Positions 1-8,231 of a DNA stretch of 64,000 nucleotides are shown here, in pieces (within the stretch, counting starts at the first letter, position 1; each line of letters opens with the position of its first letter). Below the pieces are notes generated by a model, which was not told where the DNA came from, did no database searches, and saw only the letters and a program-made list of their open reading frames with translations. The position numbers and the translations under genes are program-made. The stretch spans positions 1,736,001 to 1,800,000 of the forward strand of contig NZ_WNXC01000001.1 of the NCBI RefSeq assembly GCF_014172405.1, read 5' to 3'. This DNA is from Pedobacter gandavensis. GTDB taxonomy: Bacteria > Bacteroidota > Bacteroidia > Sphingobacteriales > Sphingobacteriaceae.

Positions 1-27
1 ATTGTTCCTACCTCAGGCTGATTATTA

Positions 28-35
28 TATCTTTG
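28..35 (+). promoter_or_regulatory. Bacteroidota -7 promoter element of the SRAP gene
   Basis: TATCTTTG matches the Bacteroidota -7 consensus TAnnTTTG exactly and sits 12 bases before the start codon at 48. Transcription would then start near base 42, leaving a very short leader. A convincing -33 TTTG at the right distance is not visible; a TTG at 2-4 is a little too far away. Confidence 0.5.
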
Positions 36-47
36 CCCCCTTAAATT

Positions 48-761
48 ATGTGTGCAAGATATACCCTAACAGCAGAAGAGAAAGAGATTCTAAAGAATAA
101 TCCATATCAACTTATTGGTGCTTATGAACCTGATGCCAATATTGCCATCACGGATGGTGGCCTGGTCATTACTTCCGATGAGCCCGATATCATTCAACAG
201 ATGTCATTTGGAATTGTCCCCCATACCGCCAGTACCAATGTACTGACTTATGACACCTGGAATATCCGTTCAGAGGAGGTCATGGAAAAGAAAACTTATG
301 CTCCTTTAATGAAACACAGGAAAACCTGCTTAATTATTGCAGATAGCTTCTATGAGTGGCAAAAGATTACTGATACCGATAAAAGACCTTATCGTTTTAC
401 CAATGAACGGAAAACTTTTTGTTTTGCAGGCTTATGGAGTCAATGGCTAGACCCTGAAACAGGCGAGAAACACAGAACTTTTGGGATCATGACCACTGTG
501 GCGAATAAAACTGTGGGAGAAATCCATGATAAACAGCGGATGCCTGTCATCTTACACAGAAATGAGGAACTCAGGTGGCTAAATAAGAAGCTGAGCATAG
601 AAGAATTGCTGGAAATGTGTAAACCTTACCCCGATCACATGATGACCAGGACTCAGGTGAGCAAAAAAGTGAATAAAGTTTCCACAAAAAAGACACCGAA
701 TAAGGGTATAGAACTGATTAAACCCTACAATGAGCTGACAACACCCACTCTTTTTGATTAA
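48..761 (+). CDS. SRAP-domain protein (YedK/HMCES family)
   Basis: This 237-residue protein is an SOS-response-associated peptidase-fold (SRAP) protein. The family forms a covalent thiazolidine bond with abasic sites in single-stranded DNA and so shields them during replication. The expected active-site residues can be seen: Cys2 directly after the initiator Met (MCARY), Asn72 in WNIRSEE, Glu103 in the FYEW motif, and His160 in front of RMPVIL. Length is normal for the family (about 220-240). There is a short insertion between His160 and RMPVIL compared with E. coli YedK. The gene stands alone, followed by tRNA-Ser on the same strand, and has its own -7 element. The start is fixed because Cys2 must become the N-terminal residue. 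Function is inferred from motifs; the assignment is secure. Confidence 0.93.
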   Translation: MCARYTLTAEEKEILKNNPYQLIGAYEPDANIAITDGGLVITSDEPDIIQQMSFGIVPHTASTNVLTYDTWNIRSEEVMEKKTYAPLMKHRKTCLIIADSFYEWQKITDTDKRPYRFTNERKTFCFAGLWSQWLDPETGEKHRTFGIMTTVANKTVGEIHDKQRMPVILHRNEELRWLNKKLSIEELLEMCKPYPDHMMTRTQVSKKVNKVSTKKTPNKGIELIKPYNELTTPTLFD

Positions 762-838
762 AATTGACAAGAGATGAAAAATAAAACTACTCAGTTTTAG
801 TTCGTTATAAAGATTTCATTAAATAATGGTAATCATAA

Positions 839-869
839 TTTGCAGAACCGGGTTGAGTTCGTACTTTTG
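839..869 (+). promoter_or_regulatory. Promoter of tRNA-Ser (TTTG-N19-TACTTTTG)
   Basis: TTTG at 839-842, a 19-base spacer, and TACTTTTG at 862-869 form a textbook Bacteroidota promoter (-33 TTTG, -7 TAnnTTTG). The tRNA begins at 874, so the predicted start of transcription lies almost at the mature 5' end. Confidence 0.75.
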
Positions 870-873
870 TGCC

Positions 874-960
874 GGAGAGTTGGCAGAGTGGTCGATTGCG
901 GCAGTCTTGAAAACTGTTGACTTGTCAAAGGGTCCGCGGGTTCGAATCCCCCACTCTCCG
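874..960 (+). tRNA. tRNA-Ser (anticodon UGA)
   Basis: A class II tRNA of 87 bases. The acceptor stem is GGAGAGT (874-880) paired with ACTCTCC (953-959), with discriminator G960. The anticodon loop is CTTGAAA with TGA at 908-910. The long variable arm pairs TGAC with GTCA, which is diagnostic of serine. The T-arm carries GGTTCGAATCC. No encoded CCA follows. The gene reads serine UCN codons, chiefly UCA. It is directly followed by a terminator and then by the repeat-bounded island. Confidence 0.96.
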
Positions 961-983
961 CTAAATGGTCATCAAAACCATAC

Positions 984-1021
984 AAAAAGCCTTTGAATCA
1001 TAGATTCGAAGGCTTTTTTGT
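984..1021 (+). terminator. Rho-independent terminator of tRNA-Ser
   Basis: AAAAGCCTTTGAATC pairs with GATTCGAAGGCTTTT around a short loop (one mismatch), followed by T residues. It ends the tRNA-Ser transcript. Confidence 0.8.
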
Positions 1022-1059
1022 TTTAAACAATTACCAAAATCATCACCATTTCTGATATA

Positions 1060-1082
1060 ATCGGTGAGTCATTCGGTGAGTA
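1060..1082 (+). repeat. 23-bp direct repeat, left copy (plus inverted half at 1103-1113)
   Basis: The sequence ATCGGTGAGTCATTCGGTGAGTA recurs at 4840-4862 with a single difference (C1070 versus G4850), 3.78 kb away. Each copy is itself a tandem pair of TCGGTGAGT spaced 12 bases apart. An inverted half, ACTCACCGAAT, lies at 1103-1113. Their place just after a tRNA gene suggests integrase-binding or attachment-site remnants. This is inference, because no integrase gene is present. Confidence 0.6.
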
Positions 1083-1273
1083 GTTGAAGGTATTTCGTAG
1101 GGACTCACCGAATAGGCCATACTTCACTCAAAATTAACAAGTTACAAAAACACATAACTTAGAGAAATCGTTTCTTCAATACTTAAAGAAATTAGAGGAA
1201 TAGCAAATGGTTCACTAATTTCGGCGATCATGGTTAACACCCTGTAATGAAAAATCGTTAGATTTGTTTTAAT

Positions 1274-2296
1274 ATGAGTCATGAAAACCAGCTAACAAAT
1301 ATTAACAAAGTTCTTTTCGAAGCCATTAAATCAATAGTTAATGATTCACGTAAACGTGTTTACCAAAACATTAATCGTGACCTCATAACAACCTACTGGA
1401 AGATTGGTGAAGAGATTGGAAATGCAGAGCATCAAAATAAGATTGATAGCCAAACCTCAAGGCAAATTATTCTTAATCTTTCAAAGATCCTTACTAAGGA
1501 GATTGGAAGAGGCTTTTCCAGATCCAACCTTTTCAATATGAGAAAATTTCATACAGAATATCCTAATGTCCAGACGCTGTCTGGACAACTCAGCTGGTCG
1601 CATATTTGTGAATTATTAATCATAGAGAACAAAGAGAAAAGAAGTTTTTATGAAAAAGAAACCGTCAATTCTGCCTGGTCCATCCGGGAAATGAAAAGAC
1701 AGATTGATAGTTCATTATATGAAAGGCTATTACTTTCATCAGGAAAAGTAAACAAAGAAAAAGTATTGGAATTAGCGCAAAAGGGGCAGGAAATTTCTAA
1801 GGCTGAAGACTTGTTGAAAAATCCATATGTTTTTGAATTCCTCGGATTGCCTGAAAACAAACCCCTGCTAGAAAAAGATTTAGAATCAAAACTCATCCGA
1901 CATATAGAAGACTTTTTATTAGAACTTGGAAAAGGATTTATGTTTGTAGGCTCTCAACAACGAATAACTATAAATAATACTCATTACTATGTAGATATGG
2001 TTTTTTACAATAAAATACTCAGGAGTTACATCCTCATAGAGCTCAAAACTACTAAACTTAACATTTCAGATGCAGGACAATTGAATACCTATCTTAATTA
2101 CTATAAGGCAGAAATTAATGATGAAAATGATAATCCACCAATTGGAATCATCCTATGTGCAGAAAAAGATGAAATTACCGCTGAATATATTCTAGGTGGC
2201 TTTGACAACACGGTTTTTGCATCAAAATACACAACCATATTACCAAATAAACAACAATTAATAGAAGAAGTTGAAAATGTTCTAAATGAGAGTTAA
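1274..2296 (+). CDS. PDDEXK nuclease of the YhcG/DUF1016 family
   Basis: The 340-residue protein has two parts. Residues about 15-160 form the DUF1016 N-terminal domain with a winged-helix-like stretch (SRSNLFNMRKF) and the typical SWSH motif at 107-110. Residues about 180-335 form the YhcG-type PDDEXK nuclease domain. The catalytic pattern is visible: Asp241 (YVDMVFYN), Glu256-x-Lys258 (IELKTTK) and Gln269. Proteins of this family often travel with restriction and defence islands or on mobile elements, but their substrate is poorly known. The gene is clearly more AT-rich than its neighbours and stands alone between the two 23-bp direct repeats, which fits horizontal acquisition. The catalytic residues are intact, so it is probably an active nuclease. 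Confidence 0.88.
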   Translation: MSHENQLTNINKVLFEAIKSIVNDSRKRVYQNINRDLITTYWKIGEEIGNAEHQNKIDSQTSRQIILNLSKILTKEIGRGFSRSNLFNMRKFHTEYPNVQTLSGQLSWSHICELLIIENKEKRSFYEKETVNSAWSIREMKRQIDSSLYERLLLSSGKVNKEKVLELAQKGQEISKAEDLLKNPYVFEFLGLPENKPLLEKDLESKLIRHIEDFLLELGKGFMFVGSQQRITINNTHYYVDMVFYNKILRSYILIELKTTKLNISDAGQLNTYLNYYKAEINDENDNPPIGIILCAEKDEITAEYILGGFDNTVFASKYTTILPNKQQLIEEVENVLNES

Positions 2297-2377
2297 CACC
2301 ATTTAAAACCTACAGAAAAACAGACCAAAGTAAGAACACATCCGTTGGAATGATTTTTACAGCCCCATCTTATTCGC

Positions 2378-4564
2378 TTATTTTAGATACTTGTACACTC
2401 CGTTTTCTTTGAATAACACATATTTACTCCAGAATTGTTCATCATCTAAAGTATCATATGAGTAGTTCCACTTGGTAATTGTTTCAAGATTCTCCATAAT
2501 TCCATTCTCAGCACTCCCTTTTTTCTTAGTAAATGCAGGAAAGTAGTTCCATTCATATACATTTCCAGAAGTCCGGAGAAATACAAAATAACGCACAGTA
2601 ATCATGCCCGTATCATCCTTAATTTCCAAAGGATTAATGACTACATTTTTATCAGCATTGTAAATCAGTAGAAAATCTTTCAAAACAGACTCATAACCTG
2701 AAATTTTGTATTTCTTTGATTTAATCGCGGCATCGTAAAATGGCTTAAAAACATGGTTTGCAATACTATCCTTAAAATCATCCTCAGCTGCTTGCTTTTC
2801 TTCTTTCAACCGATCTGCAACCAATTTGTACATGCCTATATAATTTCTATTTTCCCGTTCCTCAGATTCCCACATCTCATTGTATTCTTCCCAGTCAGGA
2901 TGTTTGCGTTTGTCTTCTATTTTCTTAAAAAGCTTTCCTTCCCAAAACCCAGGATCAATTGCAATGAGGTTATCGTTAAAATAGCCCCAATCCTGAAGCT
3001 TATTAAGGTACGCTAACTTACCTTCATTCTCATTTTCGGCCTCAAAATAAGTGACCATATCTTTTTTATAATACCATTTTCCTTTGCTTGAAACACCCTT
3101 AACGATATAAGCATAGTTCTGTGGAACATCCAGAAAGTTTTTATCTTTTATAGAAGCTCCAGATAAAATCTTCACATTATGATCCTTTTTGCTTTCCGAA
3201 AGGCCTTTCAGCCCCTGCTTATCTACTTTACGAAAGAAGAAGCCAATAAACTTACTTTTATCATCACTATAAAAAGTCTGGTACAGATCGGAAAAGTTGA
3301 CCGTACTATCCGACTGATTAACAACAGATTTGATTAATGACAAGTCATTATTCTTCGGGAATATTTCACTTTTAATGAAATCAAATCTTTTCCTGGCTAA
3401 TATCTGTTCCGCCTTCAGCGTTTTGTTATTTAATGCAATTTGGTGAATAACATCAGCCAAAGCACCAGACAAAGCATTGTTAATAGTGCATTGGATAGAA
3501 CCATCGCATGAAAACTCAAAACCTGGATTGGTCTGATCACCTTTATATTCTTTGTCCAGGACTAAAGAATTACTTTCGGCTTCATACAATTGAACTTTGA
3601 GCTGGAGTACAAAGTGTCCCTTTTCTTTTGCTATATGTGCTGATGGAAAACTCAATACATAGGGTATATTTTCATCTCTTGCAATCTTTGCCAAATCAGT
3701 TAAGCCATTTTCTGCAGTTATATCTTTTAAAAGTACAAGTGTATTTGGAAATCGTTCTATGAACCGATAGGTTAGGTAATTCTGAGAAAGCATAGAAATT
3801 TGATTGAAAAAATTAAGCTTTTCAGCGTAAGCTATGGCACTTTGCATCATCAACCGGCTGTTTTCTTCTTTAACTTTTGACAGATCCATTTGTTCAGGAT
3901 TGCTGATCTCTTGCTTTAACTTCTTATTTTTTTCTTCAATAGACTTGATTGCAGTAGGATCAAAACTAATCCCTCCCACTGAAAGAATCAACAACTCAGG
4001 TTCAAATTTACTTTGCTTAACTTCTTGTCGTACTGGTTCAGCTTTAACCTTTGTTTTAATAAGCACCCCATACCGCTTATCTGTAACCTTATAGGCTTTA
4101 AGCTCTTCCGCACTAACAATGTTTATATCAATAAATGTACTATCTGCAATGCTTGCAAGATCGCCCTCATAATCTTTGTTTAAGACTTTTTCGTTTAAAA
4201 TGTACTGGATATTTTGGTCATCAGAATTATCCCCAAGTAACATCTTGTACTTAGCCGATTTTGTAGACAAGTACCGCTGAAAACGTTTCCTGGAGTAAAC
4301 TTTTGTTTCAATTAATATGATTCCATTTTTACCCTTTTCGCCGTATTTTTTATAAGCATCTTCCTTTAGCACGGTTACCATTGCGATATCATTAGGGTTA
4401 ACATTCGCCATTTCGGATTTGAGCATTTCTTTTCCATCAATGAAAAATAGAGGGTCTCCATTGATTTTTTTTTCTGGTATCTGAGCCAAAAGATTAACGG
4501 AATAAAGCAGAAAAAAGAAAATAACAAAAGTGAATGATCGAAGTGTATTTTGAAATAGGAGCAT
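2378..4564 (-). CDS. Secreted protein of unknown function with TonB-plug-like repeats
   Basis: I do not recognise the whole 728-residue protein. Residues 1-28 form a signal peptide ending in LLAQ. Residues about 38-88 closely resemble the plug segment of SusC-type receptors, with the pattern FFIDGKEM, then VTVLKEDAYKKYG, then GIILIETK. A second, weaker version follows at about 105-170 (YILNEKVL ... GVLIKTK). No beta-barrel follows, so it is not a receptor. The middle (about 270-400) could be a periplasmic alpha/beta domain, and the C-terminal half contains an acidic, Trp-rich region. It lies inside the repeat-bounded island, on the opposite strand to the nuclease gene and convergent with it. 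It may have recruited plug modules as a partner-binding or structural unit; that is speculation. Confidence 0.8.
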   Translation of the reverse strand: MLLFQNTLRSFTFVIFFFLLYSVNLLAQIPEKKINGDPLFFIDGKEMLKSEMANVNPNDIAMVTVLKEDAYKKYGEKGKNGIILIETKVYSRKRFQRYLSTKSAKYKMLLGDNSDDQNIQYILNEKVLNKDYEGDLASIADSTFIDINIVSAEELKAYKVTDKRYGVLIKTKVKAEPVRQEVKQSKFEPELLILSVGGISFDPTAIKSIEEKNKKLKQEISNPEQMDLSKVKEENSRLMMQSAIAYAEKLNFFNQISMLSQNYLTYRFIERFPNTLVLLKDITAENGLTDLAKIARDENIPYVLSFPSAHIAKEKGHFVLQLKVQLYEAESNSLVLDKEYKGDQTNPGFEFSCDGSIQCTINNALSGALADVIHQIALNNKTLKAEQILARKRFDFIKSEIFPKNNDLSLIKSVVNQSDSTVNFSDLYQTFYSDDKSKFIGFFFRKVDKQGLKGLSESKKDHNVKILSGASIKDKNFLDVPQNYAYIVKGVSSKGKWYYKKDMVTYFEAENENEGKLAYLNKLQDWGYFNDNLIAIDPGFWEGKLFKKIEDKRKHPDWEEYNEMWESEERENRNYIGMYKLVADRLKEEKQAAEDDFKDSIANHVFKPFYDAAIKSKKYKISGYESVLKDFLLIYNADKNVVINPLEIKDDTGMITVRYFVFLRTSGNVYEWNYFPAFTKKKGSAENGIMENLETITKWNYSYDTLDDEQFWSKYVLFKENGVYKYLK

Positions 4565-4839
4565 ATTTGAAAGCTTAATTTATGGTCAGATAATTCAGGA
4601 GAATTAGTAAAAGCAATGATAATGAAAAGATTTTAAACGGGGATGCACTGATTTTTTTGCAAGTTAGAAACAATCACTACTTAGATAAAATATTATAAAT
4701 TAACAAAAAACCACACATAAAAACCTCGGTTAAAGTATTTGATCAGTATCAAAGGATGAAGTCGAACCGAATTCATAGCATAATTAAAATCTATTCTGTA
4801 AATTAGGGTCATAGCATTTGCAACTACAAAAGAAACAAG
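4565..4839. other. AT-rich intergenic stretch, no gene seen
   Basis: No supported reading frame or RNA is visible here. It holds the upstream region of the minus-strand gene that starts at 4564 and leads into the right-hand direct repeat. Confidence 0.5.
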
Positions 4840-4862
4840 ATCGGTGAGTGATTCGGTGAGTA
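4840..4862 (+). repeat. 23-bp direct repeat, right copy
   Basis: This copy matches 1060-1082 with one difference and marks the right edge of the AT-rich insert. It contains the same tandem TCGGTGAGT pair. The bases after position 4862 diverge from those after 1082, so the repeat has a defined edge. Confidence 0.6.
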
Positions 4863-4890
4863 TTTAAATCCAACTCCATAAAAAGCCATC

Positions 4891-4935
4891 AAAACAGAAG
4901 AGCCTGAAATCTTAAGATTCAGGCTCTTCTGTTTT
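4891..4935 (-). terminator. Terminator of the ABC-F gene
   Basis: Perfect 18-base arms (4891-4908 and 4918-4935, starting AAAACAGAAG) enclose a nine-base loop. The A and T runs at both ends make it work on either strand. It follows the minus-strand ABC-F gene by 60 bases. Confidence 0.85.
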
Positions 4936-4994
4936 ACCAGACATCAGACTCTATTAATAAAGATATCTGTATCAATATTAGGAAAGGGTAACTT

Positions 4995-6629
4995 TTAGCT
5001 TTGTTCGATTTCCTTTAAGCTATCCATTTTCTTATAGGCCAGGAATCCCTTGATATCTTCAAAGTGCTCTCTAACGCGTTTATTACCAAACTCGAATACC
5101 TTTTCTGCCAGTCCATCTAAGAAATCCCGATCGTGGGATACCAGAATCAAAGTACCATCAAAATCCTTAAGCGCATCCTTGATAATATCTTTGGTCTTCA
5201 TATCCAAATGGTTGGTTGGCTCATCCAGGATCAACACATTTACAGGTTCTAACAGCAATTTGATCATTGCTAAACGAGTTTTCTCTCCACCGGAAAGTAC
5301 CTTAACTTTTTTTGTGGTATCATCACCACTGAACATAAAGGCACCTAAAAGGTCTTTAATTTTTAGACTACCATTACTTAATGGAATCTGGTCAATCGTT
5401 TCGAATACCGTTAAATTCTCGTCGAGCAATGCGGCCTGGTTTTGGGCAAAATATCCAATCTTAGCATTGTGACCTACTTTCAACTCGCCTTCAAAATCAA
5501 TCTCGCTCATGATGGCTTTGATCATGGTCGACTTACCTTCACCATTTTTACCGACAAAAGCTACTTTTTCTCCGCGTTCGATCACCATAGATGCTTTTTC
5601 GAACACTACATGATCGCCATAAGCTTTAGTCAGCTCTTCTACAATGACCGGATACTGACCGGAACGTGGTGATGGTGGAAATTTCAAGCGTAATGCTGAA
5701 GTATCTACTTCATCGATCTCAATAACTTCTAGCTTTTCAAGCATCTTTACGCGCGATTGCACTTGTAAAGTTTTAGAGTATGTTCCTCTAAATCTGTCTA
5801 TAAATTCCTGGTTATCTGCAATGAAACGTTGTTGTTCCTCGTAAGCTTTCAATTGGTGCACACGGCGGTCTGCACGCAACTGAAGATAATGGGTGTATTT
5901 AGCTTTGTAATCGTATATTCTTCCCATCGTCACCTCAATGGTGCGATTAGTAATGTTATCTACAAAAGCACGATCATGGGAAATTACCATAACTGCTTTT
6001 GCGGAGTTGATCAAGAAATCTTCTAACCACTGTATACTTTCGATATCCATGTGGTTGGTAGGCTCATCTAGCAAGATAAGATCAGGTTTCTTTAACAGGA
6101 TTTTGGCCAGCTCGATACGCATGCGCCATCCGCCCGAAAACTCAGAAGTTTTGCGCGTAAAGTCCTTACGTTCAAAACCCAGGCCTTTTAGCACCTTTTC
6201 TACCTCTGCATCATAATTGATCTCTTCGATCGAATAAAATTTCTCACTCAGTTCCGATACACGTTCGATCAGCTTCATGTAGTCATCAGTTTCGTAATCG
6301 GTACGAATTGTAAGCTGTTCATTTAGCTCATCGAGCTCTTTTTGCATCTGGTTTACCTCTTCAAAAGCTTTCATTGTTTCTTCGAAAACAGTAGCATCAT
6401 CCTGGGTAAGGAAATGCTGTGGTAAATATGCAATTACCGCGTCTTTTGGACCGGTTACATTACCAGAAGTAGGTTTAGCCGCATTGGCAATGATCTTTAG
6501 AATGGTGGACTTACCTGCGCCATTCTTACCCATCAGGGCAATCTTATCGTTCTCGTTTATCGAAAAGGTAACGTCGCTAAACAGGGTGGTTCCGCCAAAT
6601 GAAACGGAGATGTTATTTACATTAATCAC
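4995..6629 (-). CDS. ABC-F family ATP-binding protein
   Basis: This is a duplicated ABC ATPase without membrane segments, typical of ABC-F proteins that act on ribosomes (translation factors or antibiotic-protection proteins). Each half has a Walker A (GKNGAGKST and GKNGEGKST), a signature motif (FSGGW and LSGGE) and a Walker B (LILLDEPTNHMD and VLILDEPTNHLD). The linker carries the charged arm and coiled coil of the family. I place the start at the GTG at 6627-6629, giving 544 residues beginning INVNNISVSFGG, because family members begin at this point. The in-frame TTG at 6656 would add nine residues unlike the family. The gene follows the DUF2931 gene by 50 bases and may be cotranscribed with it. 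Which ABC-F subgroup it belongs to cannot be decided by eye. Confidence 0.92.
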   Translation of the reverse strand: MINVNNISVSFGGTTLFSDVTFSINENDKIALMGKNGAGKSTILKIIANAAKPTSGNVTGPKDAVIAYLPQHFLTQDDATVFEETMKAFEEVNQMQKELDELNEQLTIRTDYETDDYMKLIERVSELSEKFYSIEEINYDAEVEKVLKGLGFERKDFTRKTSEFSGGWRMRIELAKILLKKPDLILLDEPTNHMDIESIQWLEDFLINSAKAVMVISHDRAFVDNITNRTIEVTMGRIYDYKAKYTHYLQLRADRRVHQLKAYEEQQRFIADNQEFIDRFRGTYSKTLQVQSRVKMLEKLEVIEIDEVDTSALRLKFPPSPRSGQYPVIVEELTKAYGDHVVFEKASMVIERGEKVAFVGKNGEGKSTMIKAIMSEIDFEGELKVGHNAKIGYFAQNQAALLDENLTVFETIDQIPLSNGSLKIKDLLGAFMFSGDDTTKKVKVLSGGEKTRLAMIKLLLEPVNVLILDEPTNHLDMKTKDIIKDALKDFDGTLILVSHDRDFLDGLAEKVFEFGNKRVREHFEDIKGFLAYKKMDSLKEIEQS

Positions 6630-6679
6630 AGTATGGGAATATTGAGTTGTTGGCAAAGATAAGAGAAAGACCTTAATCC

Positions 6680-8212
6680 TTAGTACTTCTTCCCATATTC
6701 TACAATTTCAGTCTCCAAAAGCAGCACCTTATTCCCGCCATTTTTTAGTGTGGCAGTTGCCTTTTTAGTTTTTTGGTCGATGTTAAATTCAATCTCCCCG
6801 GACGCGTTTTTCTGTTGATTAAAAAAGACATCAAACTTTTTAAAAGTCTGGTCTTCGTTAAAGTCAAAGTCTGCTGCACAGCGATTGCCATTTTTATCAT
6901 ACCATTTGAGGTATACATTTTCTGGAATACCACGTTTCTCGTACTCATTACTTTGTAAACTTTCATCGAAAAACACAAAACGTTCTGCATTATAAAAGCT
7001 AAAATCAGCATCATGGATTTTTATTTCCGCTGATACAACAAACGTTGGACGCCAGTTGTAGGTGGCTCGCAATTTATCCCAATAACCATAAGGAATGGGC
7101 TTGTTCTTTGTCAATTGCTGTATTTTTGAGGGCACAACCATCGTATCCGTCAATACTTTTTTTCGCCACTCTCGATTAAATAAATCTTCATATTTTAATT
7201 CCCCCGTGTTAGAAACCGGTGTACTTATGATTACTTTTTCGGCTTGATAACGTCCAATCTCTACTTGACGACGCCCAGTGCTACCTGCCCAAATCACCAT
7301 TACACCACCAGGTGCAAAGCCCATAATAATGCTGTCATAGTTTTCATCAAAAAACCTGGAAACTCTTTTATCAGTAAAAGACTTACTAAAAAGTCCCCTC
7401 AGTTTCTGATAATCGACAAGGCTATTCACCCGGTAAAAGGTATCTTCAGCAAAAGAAAACCAGGTAACATCTATTGCTTTCGGCAATGACTTCACTTCTC
7501 TATAAGTTCCCCCTCCATCTTCTCCCCATTTTGCTTTGTAATTTACCGTATTACCTTCACTAAAAGTAAATTCAGACTTTTCATCCTTAGGAAAGGTAAA
7601 ATAGCCCTTGTACAATTGCACAGGGTAAGCCGTTGGATTGCTCATTGCACCATGCCATTCATACCTACCTTCCTTTATATTATCGGCGATATTTTCCGCC
7701 TTTTCTTTTGCTTTATGATAATCACGGCTAACTTCAGCAAAACTATAGATCAATGGTACTAAAATAGTATAGCCAACCAGAACAAGAATTAGTGTTTTAT
7801 ACGACTTTATGGCCCATCCTATGATTATGGCACTGAAAATCGTCAGAAAAACACTCAAGATTAAAAATAAAGGGAGCATTTCTGAAATTATACTACCTAA
7901 ATCCTCATAAATCTTGTGCTCGTAATTGTCCCCAATTGTGCCGACGAATAATAACACCGGAAAAAGCATACACCCAGCAAGGTAAAACACAAAACCATAT
8001 GCAAGTTCGACCAGAACGTTTGGCCTTTGGAGCAGATTGAGTTTTCTACGAAAATAGTTGAAATGGAAATAAAAAATCGCCATTAAAATCACATAAGGAG
8101 AACTGCAGAATGCAGCATACATTAAGTTTAAATCGTCCTTTTGCGTACCTAGCATACACAACAAAGCCAATATGGCAACTAAAATGGCGGAGATAACAGA
8201 TTTGAACGTCAT
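6680..8212 (-). CDS. DUF2931-like membrane protein
   Basis: The 510-residue protein begins with about five hydrophobic membrane helices (residues about 5-155). A long extracytoplasmic region follows, resembling DUF2931 proteins, with the run VTWFSFAEDTFYRV and the segment GFAPGGVMVIWAG. The C-terminal 130 residues are beta-rich. DUF2931 proteins are common in Bacteroidota and their function is unknown; here the domain is fused to a multi-spanning membrane anchor instead of a lipoprotein signal. It lies 19 bases after the FGE-like gene in the same run of minus-strand genes. Family assignment is by remembered pattern and should be taken as probable. Confidence 0.78.
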   Translation of the reverse strand: MTFKSVISAILVAILALLCMLGTQKDDLNLMYAAFCSSPYVILMAIFYFHFNYFRRKLNLLQRPNVLVELAYGFVFYLAGCMLFPVLLFVGTIGDNYEHKIYEDLGSIISEMLPLFLILSVFLTIFSAIIIGWAIKSYKTLILVLVGYTILVPLIYSFAEVSRDYHKAKEKAENIADNIKEGRYEWHGAMSNPTAYPVQLYKGYFTFPKDEKSEFTFSEGNTVNYKAKWGEDGGGTYREVKSLPKAIDVTWFSFAEDTFYRVNSLVDYQKLRGLFSKSFTDKRVSRFFDENYDSIIMGFAPGGVMVIWAGSTGRRQVEIGRYQAEKVIISTPVSNTGELKYEDLFNREWRKKVLTDTMVVPSKIQQLTKNKPIPYGYWDKLRATYNWRPTFVVSAEIKIHDADFSFYNAERFVFFDESLQSNEYEKRGIPENVYLKWYDKNGNRCAADFDFNEDQTFKKFDVFFNQQKNASGEIEFNIDQKTKKATATLKNGGNKVLLLETEIVEYGKKY

Positions 8213-8231
8213 GTATTTAAAATTTTTAAAT

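Noticed and set aside
874-960. tRNA 3' end as an attachment core for the island
   Set aside because: No copy of the tRNA 3' end was found near 4840, so the repeats at 1060 and 4840, not the tRNA itself, would be the recombined sites.
6627-6656. TTG start at 6656 for the ABC-F gene
   Set aside because: It adds nine residues not typical of the family; the GTG at 6627-6629 gives the conserved INVNNISVSFGG start.
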